Shown here: positions 43,495 through 51,609 of the stretch, piece after piece | How the letters are laid out: the number at the start of each line of letters is the position of its first letter | Numbering within the stretch: the first letter of the stretch is position 1 | DNA from: Thermodesulfobacterium sp. TA1 | GTDB lineage: Bacteria; Desulfobacterota; Thermodesulfobacteria; Thermodesulfobacteriales; Thermodesulfobacteriaceae | Assembly: GCF_008630935.1 (NCBI RefSeq) | Contig: NZ_CP043908.1 | Coordinates: 806,001 to 870,000, forward strand | DNA: 64,000 nt | Reading direction: 5' to 3' | Made by a program: the position numbers and the translations under genes | The notes under the pieces: model-generated | The model's input: the letters and a program-made list of their open reading frames with translations, nothing else | What the model was told of the DNA's origin: nothing | Database searches by the model: none

Positions 43495-44103
43495 TTAACT
43501 AATCCACAAGGTTTTTTTAAAATAAAATATCCCTTCTAAATACACATCTGTACCTGCTCTTTTGCCCACCTTTAGTTGGTCTTCTAATCCAAAATATTTT
43601 AAACAGGTTCCGCAGGAAAAAATTTCAACCCTCTTTTTTTCTAATTCATTCAAAATAGGTAGTATTTCCTCATCTTTAGTGGTTAAAAACACCCCTTTAT
43701 TCATAAAAAACATCCTGTCTGGTAAAAGATTTTGCACTAACATAGTTTCAAAAAAACCCTTTATTAAAACTTTACCTAAAACCTCTTCTTTTCCGATTAC
43801 ATCGTTTGCGATGATGACAAAAAGGTCTTTTTTTTCAGAACTTACCTCACAAGAAATAGTTAGAGAGGTTACCGCTTTTTTAGAACCCGCTTTCTTTACT
43901 ACCAATATAATCTCTTCTCCTTTTTCTGTTTCAGAAATTAATTGATGACCTTGGGAATTTAAGAATTTTTTAACGTTATTAGCTGAAGCCTGATTATCTA
44001 AAACTATCTGAAAAACTTCCCCTTCCTCTAAACCTTCTAAAAAATCTTTAGTTTGGATAACCGGTTGTGGGCAGGGAAGTCCCTTTACATCCAAAGTCTT
44101 CAT
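43495..44103 (-). CDS. yedF: selenium metabolism protein YedF (TusA-DsrE-like)
   Basis: 202 aa. Residues 1-70 are a TusA/SirA domain with GLPCPQPV, the persulfide-type Cys. Residues about 90-200 form a DsrE-like domain with DLFVIIANDVIG, KGFFETMLVQNLLPDRMFFM and SCGTCLKYFG. This architecture is the TIGR03527 family, found in genomes that use selenium (selD-positive), with a proposed role in selenium handling. That matters here because a candidate selenoprotein lies at 11565-11783. Confidence 0.88.
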   Translation of the reverse strand: MKTLDVKGLPCPQPVIQTKDFLEGLEEGEVFQIVLDNQASANNVKKFLNSQGHQLISETEKGEEIILVVKKAGSKKAVTSLTISCEVSSEKKDLFVIIANDVIGKEEVLGKVLIKGFFETMLVQNLLPDRMFFMNKGVFLTTKDEEILPILNELEKKRVEIFSCGTCLKYFGLEDQLKVGKRAGTDVYLEGIFYFKKTLWIS

Positions 44104-44201
44104 TGCTTACCTCCTATTTTTTAGTTTCCACCAGATAAAAATTAACACTTTTTCGAGAAAGTCTCTAATAGAAAATTTAAATAAAACTATTTAAATAAAA
44201 T

Positions 44202-44996
44202 CTATAAATCTGCTTTTTTTAAAAACTGTAAAAATAATTTTTCAGGGTCTAAACAAGGGCTTTCAGCACATACCTTAGGAAAGCAAGGGCTGCATTCTAA
44301 GTCTAAGGTGATTATCTGAAGGTTAGGTCCTATGGGGTGCCATACTATATAGTCTGTAGGACCAAAAAAAACAAAGGTTTTTATCCCTACATAGCTTGCT
44401 AAATGAGAAATTCCACTGTCAAGCCCTATAAAACCTCTGGCAGTTTTGAAGGCTTTAGCCAAAAATTCAAGGTCTTCTATTTCCCAAAAATTAGAGGTCA
44501 AATCTTTTACCCACTGATCAGCCTCTCCTACCACATAGATATAATCCATGCCCTTTTTTTTCAAAAATTCTTCTATCTTTCTAAAAAGTAAAAATTCTGG
44601 AATTTTTTTAGGAGAACCACTGCCTGGGTGAAGGATTATTCTATTTTTAAAAGGGCTTTCTTTTAACCCTTCGATAGGTAAAGTCTGAGAATAGATTTGA
44701 GGTAATTTTAAATACCTAAAATAATAATCTACTATCCATATTCTTTTATCAGGAAAAGGGTATATCCCTCCGTTCTTAGAGAAAAAAATCTTTAGGTCAT
44801 AAGGACGGTTTAAAACCTGCGGATAAAGGTCTTCGTAAATTTCATCTACCCAACCTACCTTTTGGGCTAACCTATAATAAGCCTTGACCCCTATGACAGC
44901 AATTCTATATCCTTGTTTTTTTAAAACTTCAAGCACAGGAAAAGTAAGAAGAGTATCACCTAATCCTCCTCTTCGATAAAAAAGTATTTTTTTCAT
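44202..44996 (-). CDS. glycosyltransferase family 9 (heptosyltransferase-like)
   Basis: GT9-type enzyme adding heptose or a related sugar to the LPS core. 264 aa with RRGGLGDTLLTFPVLEVLKK near the start, IILHPGSGSPKKIP in the middle, and FIGLDSGISHLASYVGIKTF then FFGPTDYIVWHPIG at the end. It is shorter than typical heptosyltransferases (about 330-350 aa) but carries the donor-binding block. The C-terminal CSPCFPKVCAESPCL segment is cysteine-rich, as seen in some relatives. Confidence 0.86.
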   Translation of the reverse strand: MKKILFYRRGGLGDTLLTFPVLEVLKKQGYRIAVIGVKAYYRLAQKVGWVDEIYEDLYPQVLNRPYDLKIFFSKNGGIYPFPDKRIWIVDYYFRYLKLPQIYSQTLPIEGLKESPFKNRIILHPGSGSPKKIPEFLLFRKIEEFLKKKGMDYIYVVGEADQWVKDLTSNFWEIEDLEFLAKAFKTARGFIGLDSGISHLASYVGIKTFVFFGPTDYIVWHPIGPNLQIITLDLECSPCFPKVCAESPCLDPEKLFLQFLKKADL

Positions 44997-45037
44997 TGCA
45001 AGACTGATATTTTTTTTAGCAATTAAAAGGTTAATGG

Positions 45038-45066
45038 TTGTTTAACCTAAATAAATAAAGTATAAT
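45038..45066 (+). promoter_or_regulatory. candidate promoter for the DegT-to-transglycosylase genes
   Basis: TTGTTT (45038-45043) and a perfect TATAAT (45061-45066) with a 17-bp spacer, about 30 bp before the ATG at 45097. Confidence 0.6.
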
Positions 45067-45096
45067 AGGTAAGACTTTTAAGTAAAGAGGAGAAAA

Positions 45097-46227
45097 ATGG
45101 AAGTTCCTTTTTTAGACTTAAAAAGAGGTTATGCAAAATATGGACAGGAAATAGAAAATGAGGTGGTTAATGTATTAAGAAGCGGGGTTTATCTTAACGG
45201 ACCTTATACTAAAGAATTAGAAAGAAGGTTGGCCTCTTTTTTAGATATTTTTTATGGCATAGGGGTTTCTTCTGGCACCGAAGGTTTATACTTAATACTT
45301 AAGGCTTTAGACTTACCTCGAGGAAGTTATGTATTAGTTCCAGCTTTTACGTTTATAGCTACTTCGGAGGTAGTAGTAAGGGCCGGTTTTATACCTTTTT
45401 TTGTAGACGTAGAGGAAAGGACTTATAATGTTTCTTTAGAAAAATTAAAAGAAGCTTATGCTTTTCTTACTAAACGAGGTAAAAAGCCGTCTGCAGTCAT
45501 AGTGGTAAGTCTATACGGTATACCTGCTGATTTGGAAAGGATCGAGGAATTTTGCCAAGAAAATGGGATCATTCTTATAGAAGACATATGTCAAGCTTTT
45601 GGGGCTAAAATACTTGACAGAGCTGTTGGTACTTTTGGTTTAGCCTCTGCAACCTCTTTTTATCCTACCAAACCTTTAGCTACTTTTGGAGACGCTGGGA
45701 TGGTGTTTACCTCAGATGAAGAAATAGAAAAAAGGGTTCGAATTCTAAAAGAACATGGTCAAACCAGACCCTATTTTTATGAATACCACGGTATCAACGG
45801 AAGGATAGACGAGATCCATTCTGCCATTTTACTGGTAAAGTTTAAGTATTTTAAACAAGAATTAGAGTTGAGGAGAAATCTGGCCTCTTACTATATAGAG
45901 AGGCTAAAAGGTCTTGAACCCAACCTTTTTCTTCCCGAAATTCCTAAAACCTACTTTCCCAGTTGGGCTCTTTTTACCATAACCACACCCTACCGAGATC
46001 AGCTTCAAGCTTTTCTGAAAGAAAAGAAGATTTATACTAGGATTTATTATGAACATCCTTTACATTTACAACCGGTTTATCAAGAATTAGGTTTTAAAGA
46101 TGGTATGCTTCCTGTGACTGAAAAACTTTCTAAACAAGTTTTAAGTCTTCCTTTCTTTCCCTATCTAACTAGAGAAGAATTAGAATATGTAGTCCACTCG
46201 ATAAAAGAATTTTTTCAAAGAGGTTAA
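45097..46227 (+). CDS. DegT/DnrJ/EryC1/StrS-family sugar aminotransferase
   Basis: PLP enzyme that aminates an NDP-keto sugar, or a relative, for surface glycans. 376 aa: VPFLDLKRGY, SSGTEGLYLILKA (phosphate loop), VPAFTFIATSEVV, Asp163 in ILIEDICQAFGA, and the Schiff-base Lys192 in SFYPTKPLATFGDAG. Length and motifs are normal. First gene after a TATAAT promoter; followed 5 bp later by a TIM-barrel isomerase-like gene. The product sugar is not predictable. Confidence 0.92.
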   Translation: MEVPFLDLKRGYAKYGQEIENEVVNVLRSGVYLNGPYTKELERRLASFLDIFYGIGVSSGTEGLYLILKALDLPRGSYVLVPAFTFIATSEVVVRAGFIPFFVDVEERTYNVSLEKLKEAYAFLTKRGKKPSAVIVVSLYGIPADLERIEEFCQENGIILIEDICQAFGAKILDRAVGTFGLASATSFYPTKPLATFGDAGMVFTSDEEIEKRVRILKEHGQTRPYFYEYHGINGRIDEIHSAILLVKFKYFKQELELRRNLASYYIERLKGLEPNLFLPEIPKTYFPSWALFTITTPYRDQLQAFLKEKKIYTRIYYEHPLHLQPVYQELGFKDGMLPVTEKLSKQVLSLPFFPYLTREELEYVVHSIKEFFQRG

Positions 46228-46232
46228 ATAAT

Positions 46233-47021
46233 ATGAACCCTTTGGTGTTTGTTTCTATTCCTTTTAACCTTTTAAAAGAAAAGTATTTACCTTTGGTTTT
46301 AGCCCATCGTATTAATGTAGAAGTTTCTTTAAATGCTTTTTCTTTAGACAATTATCCTTATTCAACTTTTAAAGAGATAGCGGTTCAACTAAAAAATCAA
46401 GGGCTTTTAACCACTGTTCATCTACCTTTTATAGATCTTTCCATAGGGTCTGTTGATCTTTGGATAAGAGAGGTTAGTTTTAAAAGGATCTTTCTTGCGG
46501 TGGAAAGGGCTTCTCTTTTTCAGCCTTTAAACTTAGTTCTTCATTCTGGGTATTCTTACAATTATCATGAAATAAAAGAGGAATGGAGAGAACAGTTTAT
46601 AGAGAACCTAAATAAGTTGTTAGATTTTATTAGAGAGGAAAATCTTTTTTTATCCTTAGAAAATGTTTATGAACCTACACCGGAGTTTATGCTGCCCATA
46701 TTTGAAGCTTTTTATGGAAAGATTGGTTGGTGTTTTGACCCAGCCCATGGAAGGGTCTTTTCTAAAAAAGATGAACTACAATGGTTACAAACCCTTTATC
46801 CTTATTTAAAAGAAATACATTGTCATGATAATTTAGGAGAAGAAGACGATCATTTAGCCGTAGGTAAGGGGGTTTTAAAGTTTGAGGCTGTTTTTCACTT
46901 CCTAAAAGAAAAAAAGATAGTTCCTATTTTGACCTCAGAAGCTCACAACGAAGAAGATACTTATGTTAATTTAGAGGTTTTAACCAAAACATGGAAAAAA
47001 TTACGGGAGGTTACAGCATAG
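46233..47021 (+). CDS. sugar phosphate isomerase/epimerase-like TIM-barrel protein
   Basis: 262 aa with the xylose-isomerase-like/AP-endonuclease-2-type TIM barrel: VNVEVSLNAF-like first strand, TTVHLPFIDLSIG, LVLHSGYSYN, LSLENVYEP, GWCFDPAHGRVF, IHCHDNLGEEDDHLAVGKG and TSEAHNEED. The His, Glu and Asp residues expected for metal binding are present. It may be an isomerase in glycan precursor synthesis. The substrate is unknown. It overlaps the following transglycosylase gene by 31 bp. Confidence 0.8.
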   Translation: MNPLVFVSIPFNLLKEKYLPLVLAHRINVEVSLNAFSLDNYPYSTFKEIAVQLKNQGLLTTVHLPFIDLSIGSVDLWIREVSFKRIFLAVERASLFQPLNLVLHSGYSYNYHEIKEEWREQFIENLNKLLDFIREENLFLSLENVYEPTPEFMLPIFEAFYGKIGWCFDPAHGRVFSKKDELQWLQTLYPYLKEIHCHDNLGEEDDHLAVGKGVLKFEAVFHFLKEKKIVPILTSEAHNEEDTYVNLEVLTKTWKKLREVTA

Positions 47022-48151
47022 TCAGTAAATGGTTTTTAAGGATAGCTTTATCGATCTTTTTTAGTTGTGTTTTTGTTTTTTCTGGTTTTACTCAAACTCC
47101 TAATCCTCAAGATGAAGAAGTCTATGAAGTTTTAGAGGAACTTCCTGCTAAGGTTATTAAAAACCTTCCTCAAGACATAAACGACCAGGTTGCTTATTTT
47201 ATAAAATATTTTACTAAAGATAAAAGGGACGTTACCGAAAGATGGTTAAAACGTTGTACCCCATATCTTTCTTATTTTAAAAATATTTTTAAAGAGTATG
47301 GGATTCCTGAAGATTTAGTTTATCTTGCTTTTATCGAAAGCGGATGCAATCCCTTTGCGATTTCAAGGGCAGGGGCAGTGGGTATTTGGCAGTTTATGGA
47401 AAAAACTGGTAGAGCCTACGGACTTCAGATAGATTATTGGATTGACGAACGCAAAGATTTTATCAAGTCTACCCACGCAGCAGCCAGCTACTTAAAAAGG
47501 CTTTATGCCATTTTTGGAGACTGGAGACCTGCTGTAGCGAGTTATAATTTAGGAGAAGGGAGGCTTTTAAGGATTTTAAGGGCTAAAAATTTTATAGACT
47601 ATTGGCAACTTTTACAATCTGGTAGCCTACCTTTAGAAACTGCTGCCTATCTTCCTCAATGGATGGCGATTACCTTTATTATTAAAAATCCTCAAAAATA
47701 CGGATTTCAGCCTTTAGAATCTAAGGTTTTAGAATATGAAGAGATGGAAGTAAACGGAGGAGTAGACCTCAAAGTTTTTGCCGTAGCCGGACGTATAAAC
47801 TATGATCTTCTCTTAACCTTAAACGCTGAACTCAGAAGACAGATAACCCCTCCTGAAAGAACCTATTTATTAAAAGTACCTCAAGGTAAAAAAAAGGAAA
47901 TTCAGGCTAACCTAAATCAGCTTCAACTGAGGTTGATAGAAAAAAACACTTCTCAAGGTACTTATTATATAGTAACTTTACCTACATCTGAACTTTCAGA
48001 AAAAGACTTAAGTATAGAAAATCCTGAACAACCCCAGGTTTTATCAACCAAAAAAGAAAACAAAACTAAAACTTTAAAAAAAACTAAAAACTTAAAAAAA
48101 CATTCTTCATCTAAATCTTCATCTAAAAAACATAAAAAATCTAAACGATGA
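46991..48151 (+). CDS. MltD-like lytic transglycosylase
   Basis: Periplasmic enzyme cleaving peptidoglycan. An N-terminal hydrophobic signal (FLRIALSIFFSCVFVFSG) precedes the SLT domain: catalytic Glu116 in YLAFIESGCNPFAISRAG, then GIWQFMEKTGRAYGL and ASYNLGEGRLLRIL. MltD proteins normally end in LysM domains; here the 386-aa protein ends in a Lys/Ser-rich tail (KHSSSKSSSKKHKKSKR) that may bind the anionic wall instead. The ATG at 46991 is used; a GGGAGG lies inside the first codons. Confidence 0.88.
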   Translation: MEKITGGYSIVSKWFLRIALSIFFSCVFVFSGFTQTPNPQDEEVYEVLEELPAKVIKNLPQDINDQVAYFIKYFTKDKRDVTERWLKRCTPYLSYFKNIFKEYGIPEDLVYLAFIESGCNPFAISRAGAVGIWQFMEKTGRAYGLQIDYWIDERKDFIKSTHAAASYLKRLYAIFGDWRPAVASYNLGEGRLLRILRAKNFIDYWQLLQSGSLPLETAAYLPQWMAITFIIKNPQKYGFQPLESKVLEYEEMEVNGGVDLKVFAVAGRINYDLLLTLNAELRRQITPPERTYLLKVPQGKKKEIQANLNQLQLRLIEKNTSQGTYYIVTLPTSELSEKDLSIENPEQPQVLSTKKENKTKTLKKTKNLKKHSSSKSSSKKHKKSKR

Positions 48152-48177
48152 TTTTAAGAAACAAACCTCTTAAGAAC

Positions 48178-48205
48178 TTGTTTTTAGTGAAATTTTTAAT
48201 ATAAT
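48178..48205 (+). promoter_or_regulatory. candidate promoter for the STT3 gene
   Basis: TTGTTT (48178-48183) and TATAAT (48200-48205) with a 16-bp spacer, 40 bp before the ATG at 48245. A GGAGAAG ribosome site lies between. Confidence 0.6.
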
Positions 48206-48244
48206 TTCATGTTAGTTTAGTAATTGAAAACCGGAGAAGATAAG

Positions 48245-50326
48245 ATGAACAAATTTTTAAGGTCTTATTACCTTTGGTTTCTGTTAACGGCTGTTCTCTT
48301 TTGGGGACTTTATATAAGATTTGAAGATGTCAATTTTTGGCAGCAAAATAAAAACTTTTTTTATTTTAAAGAAAAACCTATTTACAGTGAATATGATTCT
48401 TTCTTTTTTGCAAGAGTGGCTGAAGATATCAAGCAAGGAAGGTTTAAAACAGGGGAGATAGACCATTATCGCGTGTTTCCAGATAATTCCTCTTCTGCTA
48501 AACTTGATGAAAAAAACATATTTTATGCAAAATACCAGTTCTCAGGACATTTTATCAGTTTTATCTGGGCTTATCTTTCTAAATGGTTTAACCTTTCTCT
48601 TGAGACTCTAACGTTTTATTTAATACCGGTTTTGGCTGTGTCAGTGGTAATACCGCTTTTTTTCTATTTTAAAGACCTTGGTTGTCCTTATGCAGGACTG
48701 ATCGGGGCTTTGGTGACTGTTGGTTCTTCTATGTACTGGGGGAGGACCAACCTTATGAGGTTAGACCACGATGTCTTTAACCTAACCTTACCTTTTTTAA
48801 CAGCTTACTTTTTTTATAAGTTTTTCTCAACCGAGGAAAGGAGGTTAAAATATCTATGGGTTAGTTTAAGTTCTTTGTTTCTTCTTTTTTATCAACTATG
48901 GTATGGCCATCCTAATTTGTGTTTTGTGCTGGTTTTGATGTTTTTGATAAGATATTTTTGGGATAAAAAACTAAAGTTGGTAAAGGAAGATTATCTCTAC
49001 TTAGCCATCCTTATCGTTCCTCAAGTTTGGTATTTATATGAAGGACCGTATCACCTATTTTTACAAGTAAAAACTTTGGTGTTTAACATTAAATCTACTA
49101 CCAGTGCAGACCTACTTTTTAAAGATTTCCCTAATGTTTTTATTTCTATCTCAGAACTTCAAAGAGAACCTATAGACAAAATCCTTGAAACAGCGTCTTA
49201 CAGTGCAATATTAGGTTTGTTAGGTATTTTAGGGGTGCTTCTTTGTTTTATTTATTACTTCAAAAATTTGTTCTTTTTACTGCCTTTCTTAGGGATAGGA
49301 TTTTTGTCTTTTGTTTCAGGAGCGAGATTTATCATGTATCTTTCTCCTTTTATAGGAATTGGATTAGGGTTTTTAGTCCATTTTCTTTTTGAAAAAGTTT
49401 TTGGTTATTTAGACCTCTTTAAACAAAAAGAAAAACAGTTGTTTACGGTAAACCTGATAGGAACTTTGGTATTTCTTTTGGTAATCTTAGTGCAAAAACC
49501 TATAATAAGTATGGCAAGTTATCCTAAGGTTTTTAGCCCTATCGTAAAAAATATGGAGTATTTAAAAGAAAAAACTCCTCAAGGTGCGGCTATCTGGACT
49601 TGGTGGGATTATGGCTATGCCTTTCAGTATTATTCAAGAAGGCCCACTTTTCACGATGGAGGTTCTCAAAATTCTCCTAAAACCTATTTTATTGCTAGAA
49701 GTTTTACCACAGGAGACCCTAAAGAAGGCTGGTTTATTACTTCTTTTATTACTAACCATGGGTTAAAAGGGATTGCAGAAGAGTTGAAAAAGGGGATTAG
49801 TGCTAAAGAACTGGTTAAAAAAGTGCAAGATGGGACTTTTGCTGAGGAGCTAAAAAATCCTGTTTACTGGGTTTTTACTGAAGATCTGATAGCAAAATTT
49901 GGTTGGATCCATTATTTTGGAAGTTATGATTTTGATAAAAAACAAGGTATTCATGGAAACATTATCGTTCCTGAAAGATGTACCATGATAGCTGATAATA
50001 TCCTTGATTGCCAGGATATAGGGGCAAAGTTAGACTTAAACTCTGGAGTGATTAGCACCGACAGACAGAGTGTACCTATAAAAAAATTAATCGTTAAAGA
50101 CCCTAAGGGCATGATAGAAAAAAGGTTTTTTGAAAATGGTATAATAGTTGAAATAGTAAAATTTAAAGAAAACCATGCTGCCGTTTTTATCCTTAATCCT
50201 ATGGTAGCTGACACTTTATTTAATAAAATGTATATTTTAAGAGATTATAATCCTGATTATTTTGAATTGATTTTAGATGATTTTCCGCACATGGTGGTCT
50301 ACAGGGTAAAAGAAAAAATTAAATAG
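48245..50326 (+). CDS. STT3-family oligosaccharyltransferase (PglB/AglB-type)
   Basis: Single-subunit enzyme that moves a lipid-linked glycan onto protein asparagine. 693 aa from the ATG preceded by GGAGAAG. An N-terminal membrane domain of about 11-13 helices carries the first acidic loop EYDSFFFARVAEDI and the second LMRLDHDVFN. The periplasmic C-domain has the hallmark WWDYG at about 452-456 (IWTWWDYGYAF). The C-terminal domain is compact like bacterial PglB. General protein N-glycosylation is inferred. Nearby sugar genes (DegT, TIM-barrel) could make its glycan. Confidence 0.92.
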   Translation: MNKFLRSYYLWFLLTAVLFWGLYIRFEDVNFWQQNKNFFYFKEKPIYSEYDSFFFARVAEDIKQGRFKTGEIDHYRVFPDNSSSAKLDEKNIFYAKYQFSGHFISFIWAYLSKWFNLSLETLTFYLIPVLAVSVVIPLFFYFKDLGCPYAGLIGALVTVGSSMYWGRTNLMRLDHDVFNLTLPFLTAYFFYKFFSTEERRLKYLWVSLSSLFLLFYQLWYGHPNLCFVLVLMFLIRYFWDKKLKLVKEDYLYLAILIVPQVWYLYEGPYHLFLQVKTLVFNIKSTTSADLLFKDFPNVFISISELQREPIDKILETASYSAILGLLGILGVLLCFIYYFKNLFFLLPFLGIGFLSFVSGARFIMYLSPFIGIGLGFLVHFLFEKVFGYLDLFKQKEKQLFTVNLIGTLVFLLVILVQKPIISMASYPKVFSPIVKNMEYLKEKTPQGAAIWTWWDYGYAFQYYSRRPTFHDGGSQNSPKTYFIARSFTTGDPKEGWFITSFITNHGLKGIAEELKKGISAKELVKKVQDGTFAEELKNPVYWVFTEDLIAKFGWIHYFGSYDFDKKQGIHGNIIVPERCTMIADNILDCQDIGAKLDLNSGVISTDRQSVPIKKLIVKDPKGMIEKRFFENGIIVEIVKFKENHAAVFILNPMVADTLFNKMYILRDYNPDYFELILDDFPHMVVYRVKEKIK

Positions 50327-50336
50327 GAGGGGCAAG

Positions 50337-50678
50337 GTGGGTATTAAAATAAACATCGCAGATGTTGAAATGAAACCTCATCCTAAATTTGAGGGAGTAA
50401 AAATAGGTTTCATAGCTACTAAAGAACTTTGTTGTGAGGCAAGTATAACCATCCTTGAGATTCCAGTAGGCACAGAACTTCCTATACATACCCATGAAAA
50501 AGAGGCTGACACTATCTTTGTATTACAAGGAGAAGGCGAAATATATCTTAACGGACATTGGCAACCTATTAAAGCAGGAGATATTGTAGCCATTCTTCCT
50601 AAAGAAGAGCACGGTTTAAAGGTAACTGGAGAAGTACCTATGAGATGTTATATCATTCATGCCCCAGCCCTTTGGTAA
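50337..50678 (+). CDS. small cupin-domain protein
   Basis: 113 aa, one cupin beta-barrel with metal-binding motif 1 PIHTHEKEADTIFVLQGEGE and motif 2 PKEEHGLKVTG. Start is GTG at 50337 after AGGAGGGGCAAG. Single cupins are sensors or small isomerases/dioxygenases; no function can be set. It lies between the STT3 gene (10 bp upstream) and argB, likely co-transcribed. Confidence 0.85.
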   Translation: MGIKINIADVEMKPHPKFEGVKIGFIATKELCCEASITILEIPVGTELPIHTHEKEADTIFVLQGEGEIYLNGHWQPIKAGDIVAILPKEEHGLKVTGEVPMRCYIIHAPALW

Positions 50679-50690
50679 GAGGTTTTGCTT

Positions 50691-51575
50691 ATGGACATCG
50701 TAGAAAAGGCTAAGATACTTATTTCTGCTTTACCTTATTTTAGAGAATTCTATAAAAAGATAATGGTGATTAAATACGGTGGGCATGCGATGGTTGATCC
50801 CTCTCTTAAGGTAAACTTTGCTCAAGATATTGCCTTGATGAGATATGTAGGGATTTGTCCTGTTATAGTGCATGGAGGAGGACCGCAGATTAATCAAGTT
50901 ATGGAACGAATGGGGTTAAAGCCTGTTTTTATCGAAGGACAAAGGGTTACAGATGAAGAGACGATGAATGTGGTTGAAATGGTGCTTGTAGGAACGGTGA
51001 ACAAGAGCATCGTTAGTTTATTAAACCGAGCCGGAGTAAAGGCAGTAGGTCTTTCTGGAAGGGATGGAGAGCTTATCGTAGCAGAAAAAATGAAGGTTTA
51101 TAAATACCGAGGAGAAGATAGACCTCCTGAGATTATAGACATAGGAAGGGTAGGAAAGGTAAAAGAAGTTAATCCTCAGGTGCTTTTTAGTTTGATAGAA
51201 AAGGATTTTATTCCGGTTATTGCTCCTGTCGGTATAGGACCAGAAGGAGAGGCCTATAACATCAACGCAGACTTAGTAGCAGGGGCCTTAGCAGCTGCGC
51301 TTAAGGCTGAGAAGTTGATCTACCTTTCTGATGTTGAAGGGGTTAAAGATGAAAAAGGAGAGTTAATTTCAACCTTAACTATAGAGGACATAGACCGATT
51401 GATAGAGTCTGGGGTAGCAAAAGGAGGAATGATACCAAAGTTAAAAAGCGCTAAAAAGGCTTTGTCTGCTGGGGTAAATAAAGTCCATATTATAGATGGA
51501 AGAATCCCTCATAGTTTGATTATAGAACTTTTTACCGATGAAGGATTAGGAACCCAAATATTACCTATAGATTAA
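50691..51575 (+). CDS. argB: acetylglutamate kinase
   Basis: Second step of arginine synthesis, phosphorylating N-acetylglutamate. Amino acid kinase fold: KIMVIKYGGHAMV (Lys and Gly for phosphates), VIVHGGGPQINQVMERMG, NINADLVAGALAAALKA and KGGMIPKLKSAKKALSAGV. 294 aa from the ATG at 50691, 8 bp after AAGAGG; the TTG two codons earlier is less likely. An N-terminal helix as in arginine-inhibited hexameric enzymes may be present. Confidence 0.95.
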   Translation: MDIVEKAKILISALPYFREFYKKIMVIKYGGHAMVDPSLKVNFAQDIALMRYVGICPVIVHGGGPQINQVMERMGLKPVFIEGQRVTDEETMNVVEMVLVGTVNKSIVSLLNRAGVKAVGLSGRDGELIVAEKMKVYKYRGEDRPPEIIDIGRVGKVKEVNPQVLFSLIEKDFIPVIAPVGIGPEGEAYNINADLVAGALAAALKAEKLIYLSDVEGVKDEKGELISTLTIEDIDRLIESGVAKGGMIPKLKSAKKALSAGVNKVHIIDGRIPHSLIIELFTDEGLGTQILPID

Positions 51576-51609
51576 AACTTTAAAAATTTTTATAAAAGGG
51601 GGGATAGCT

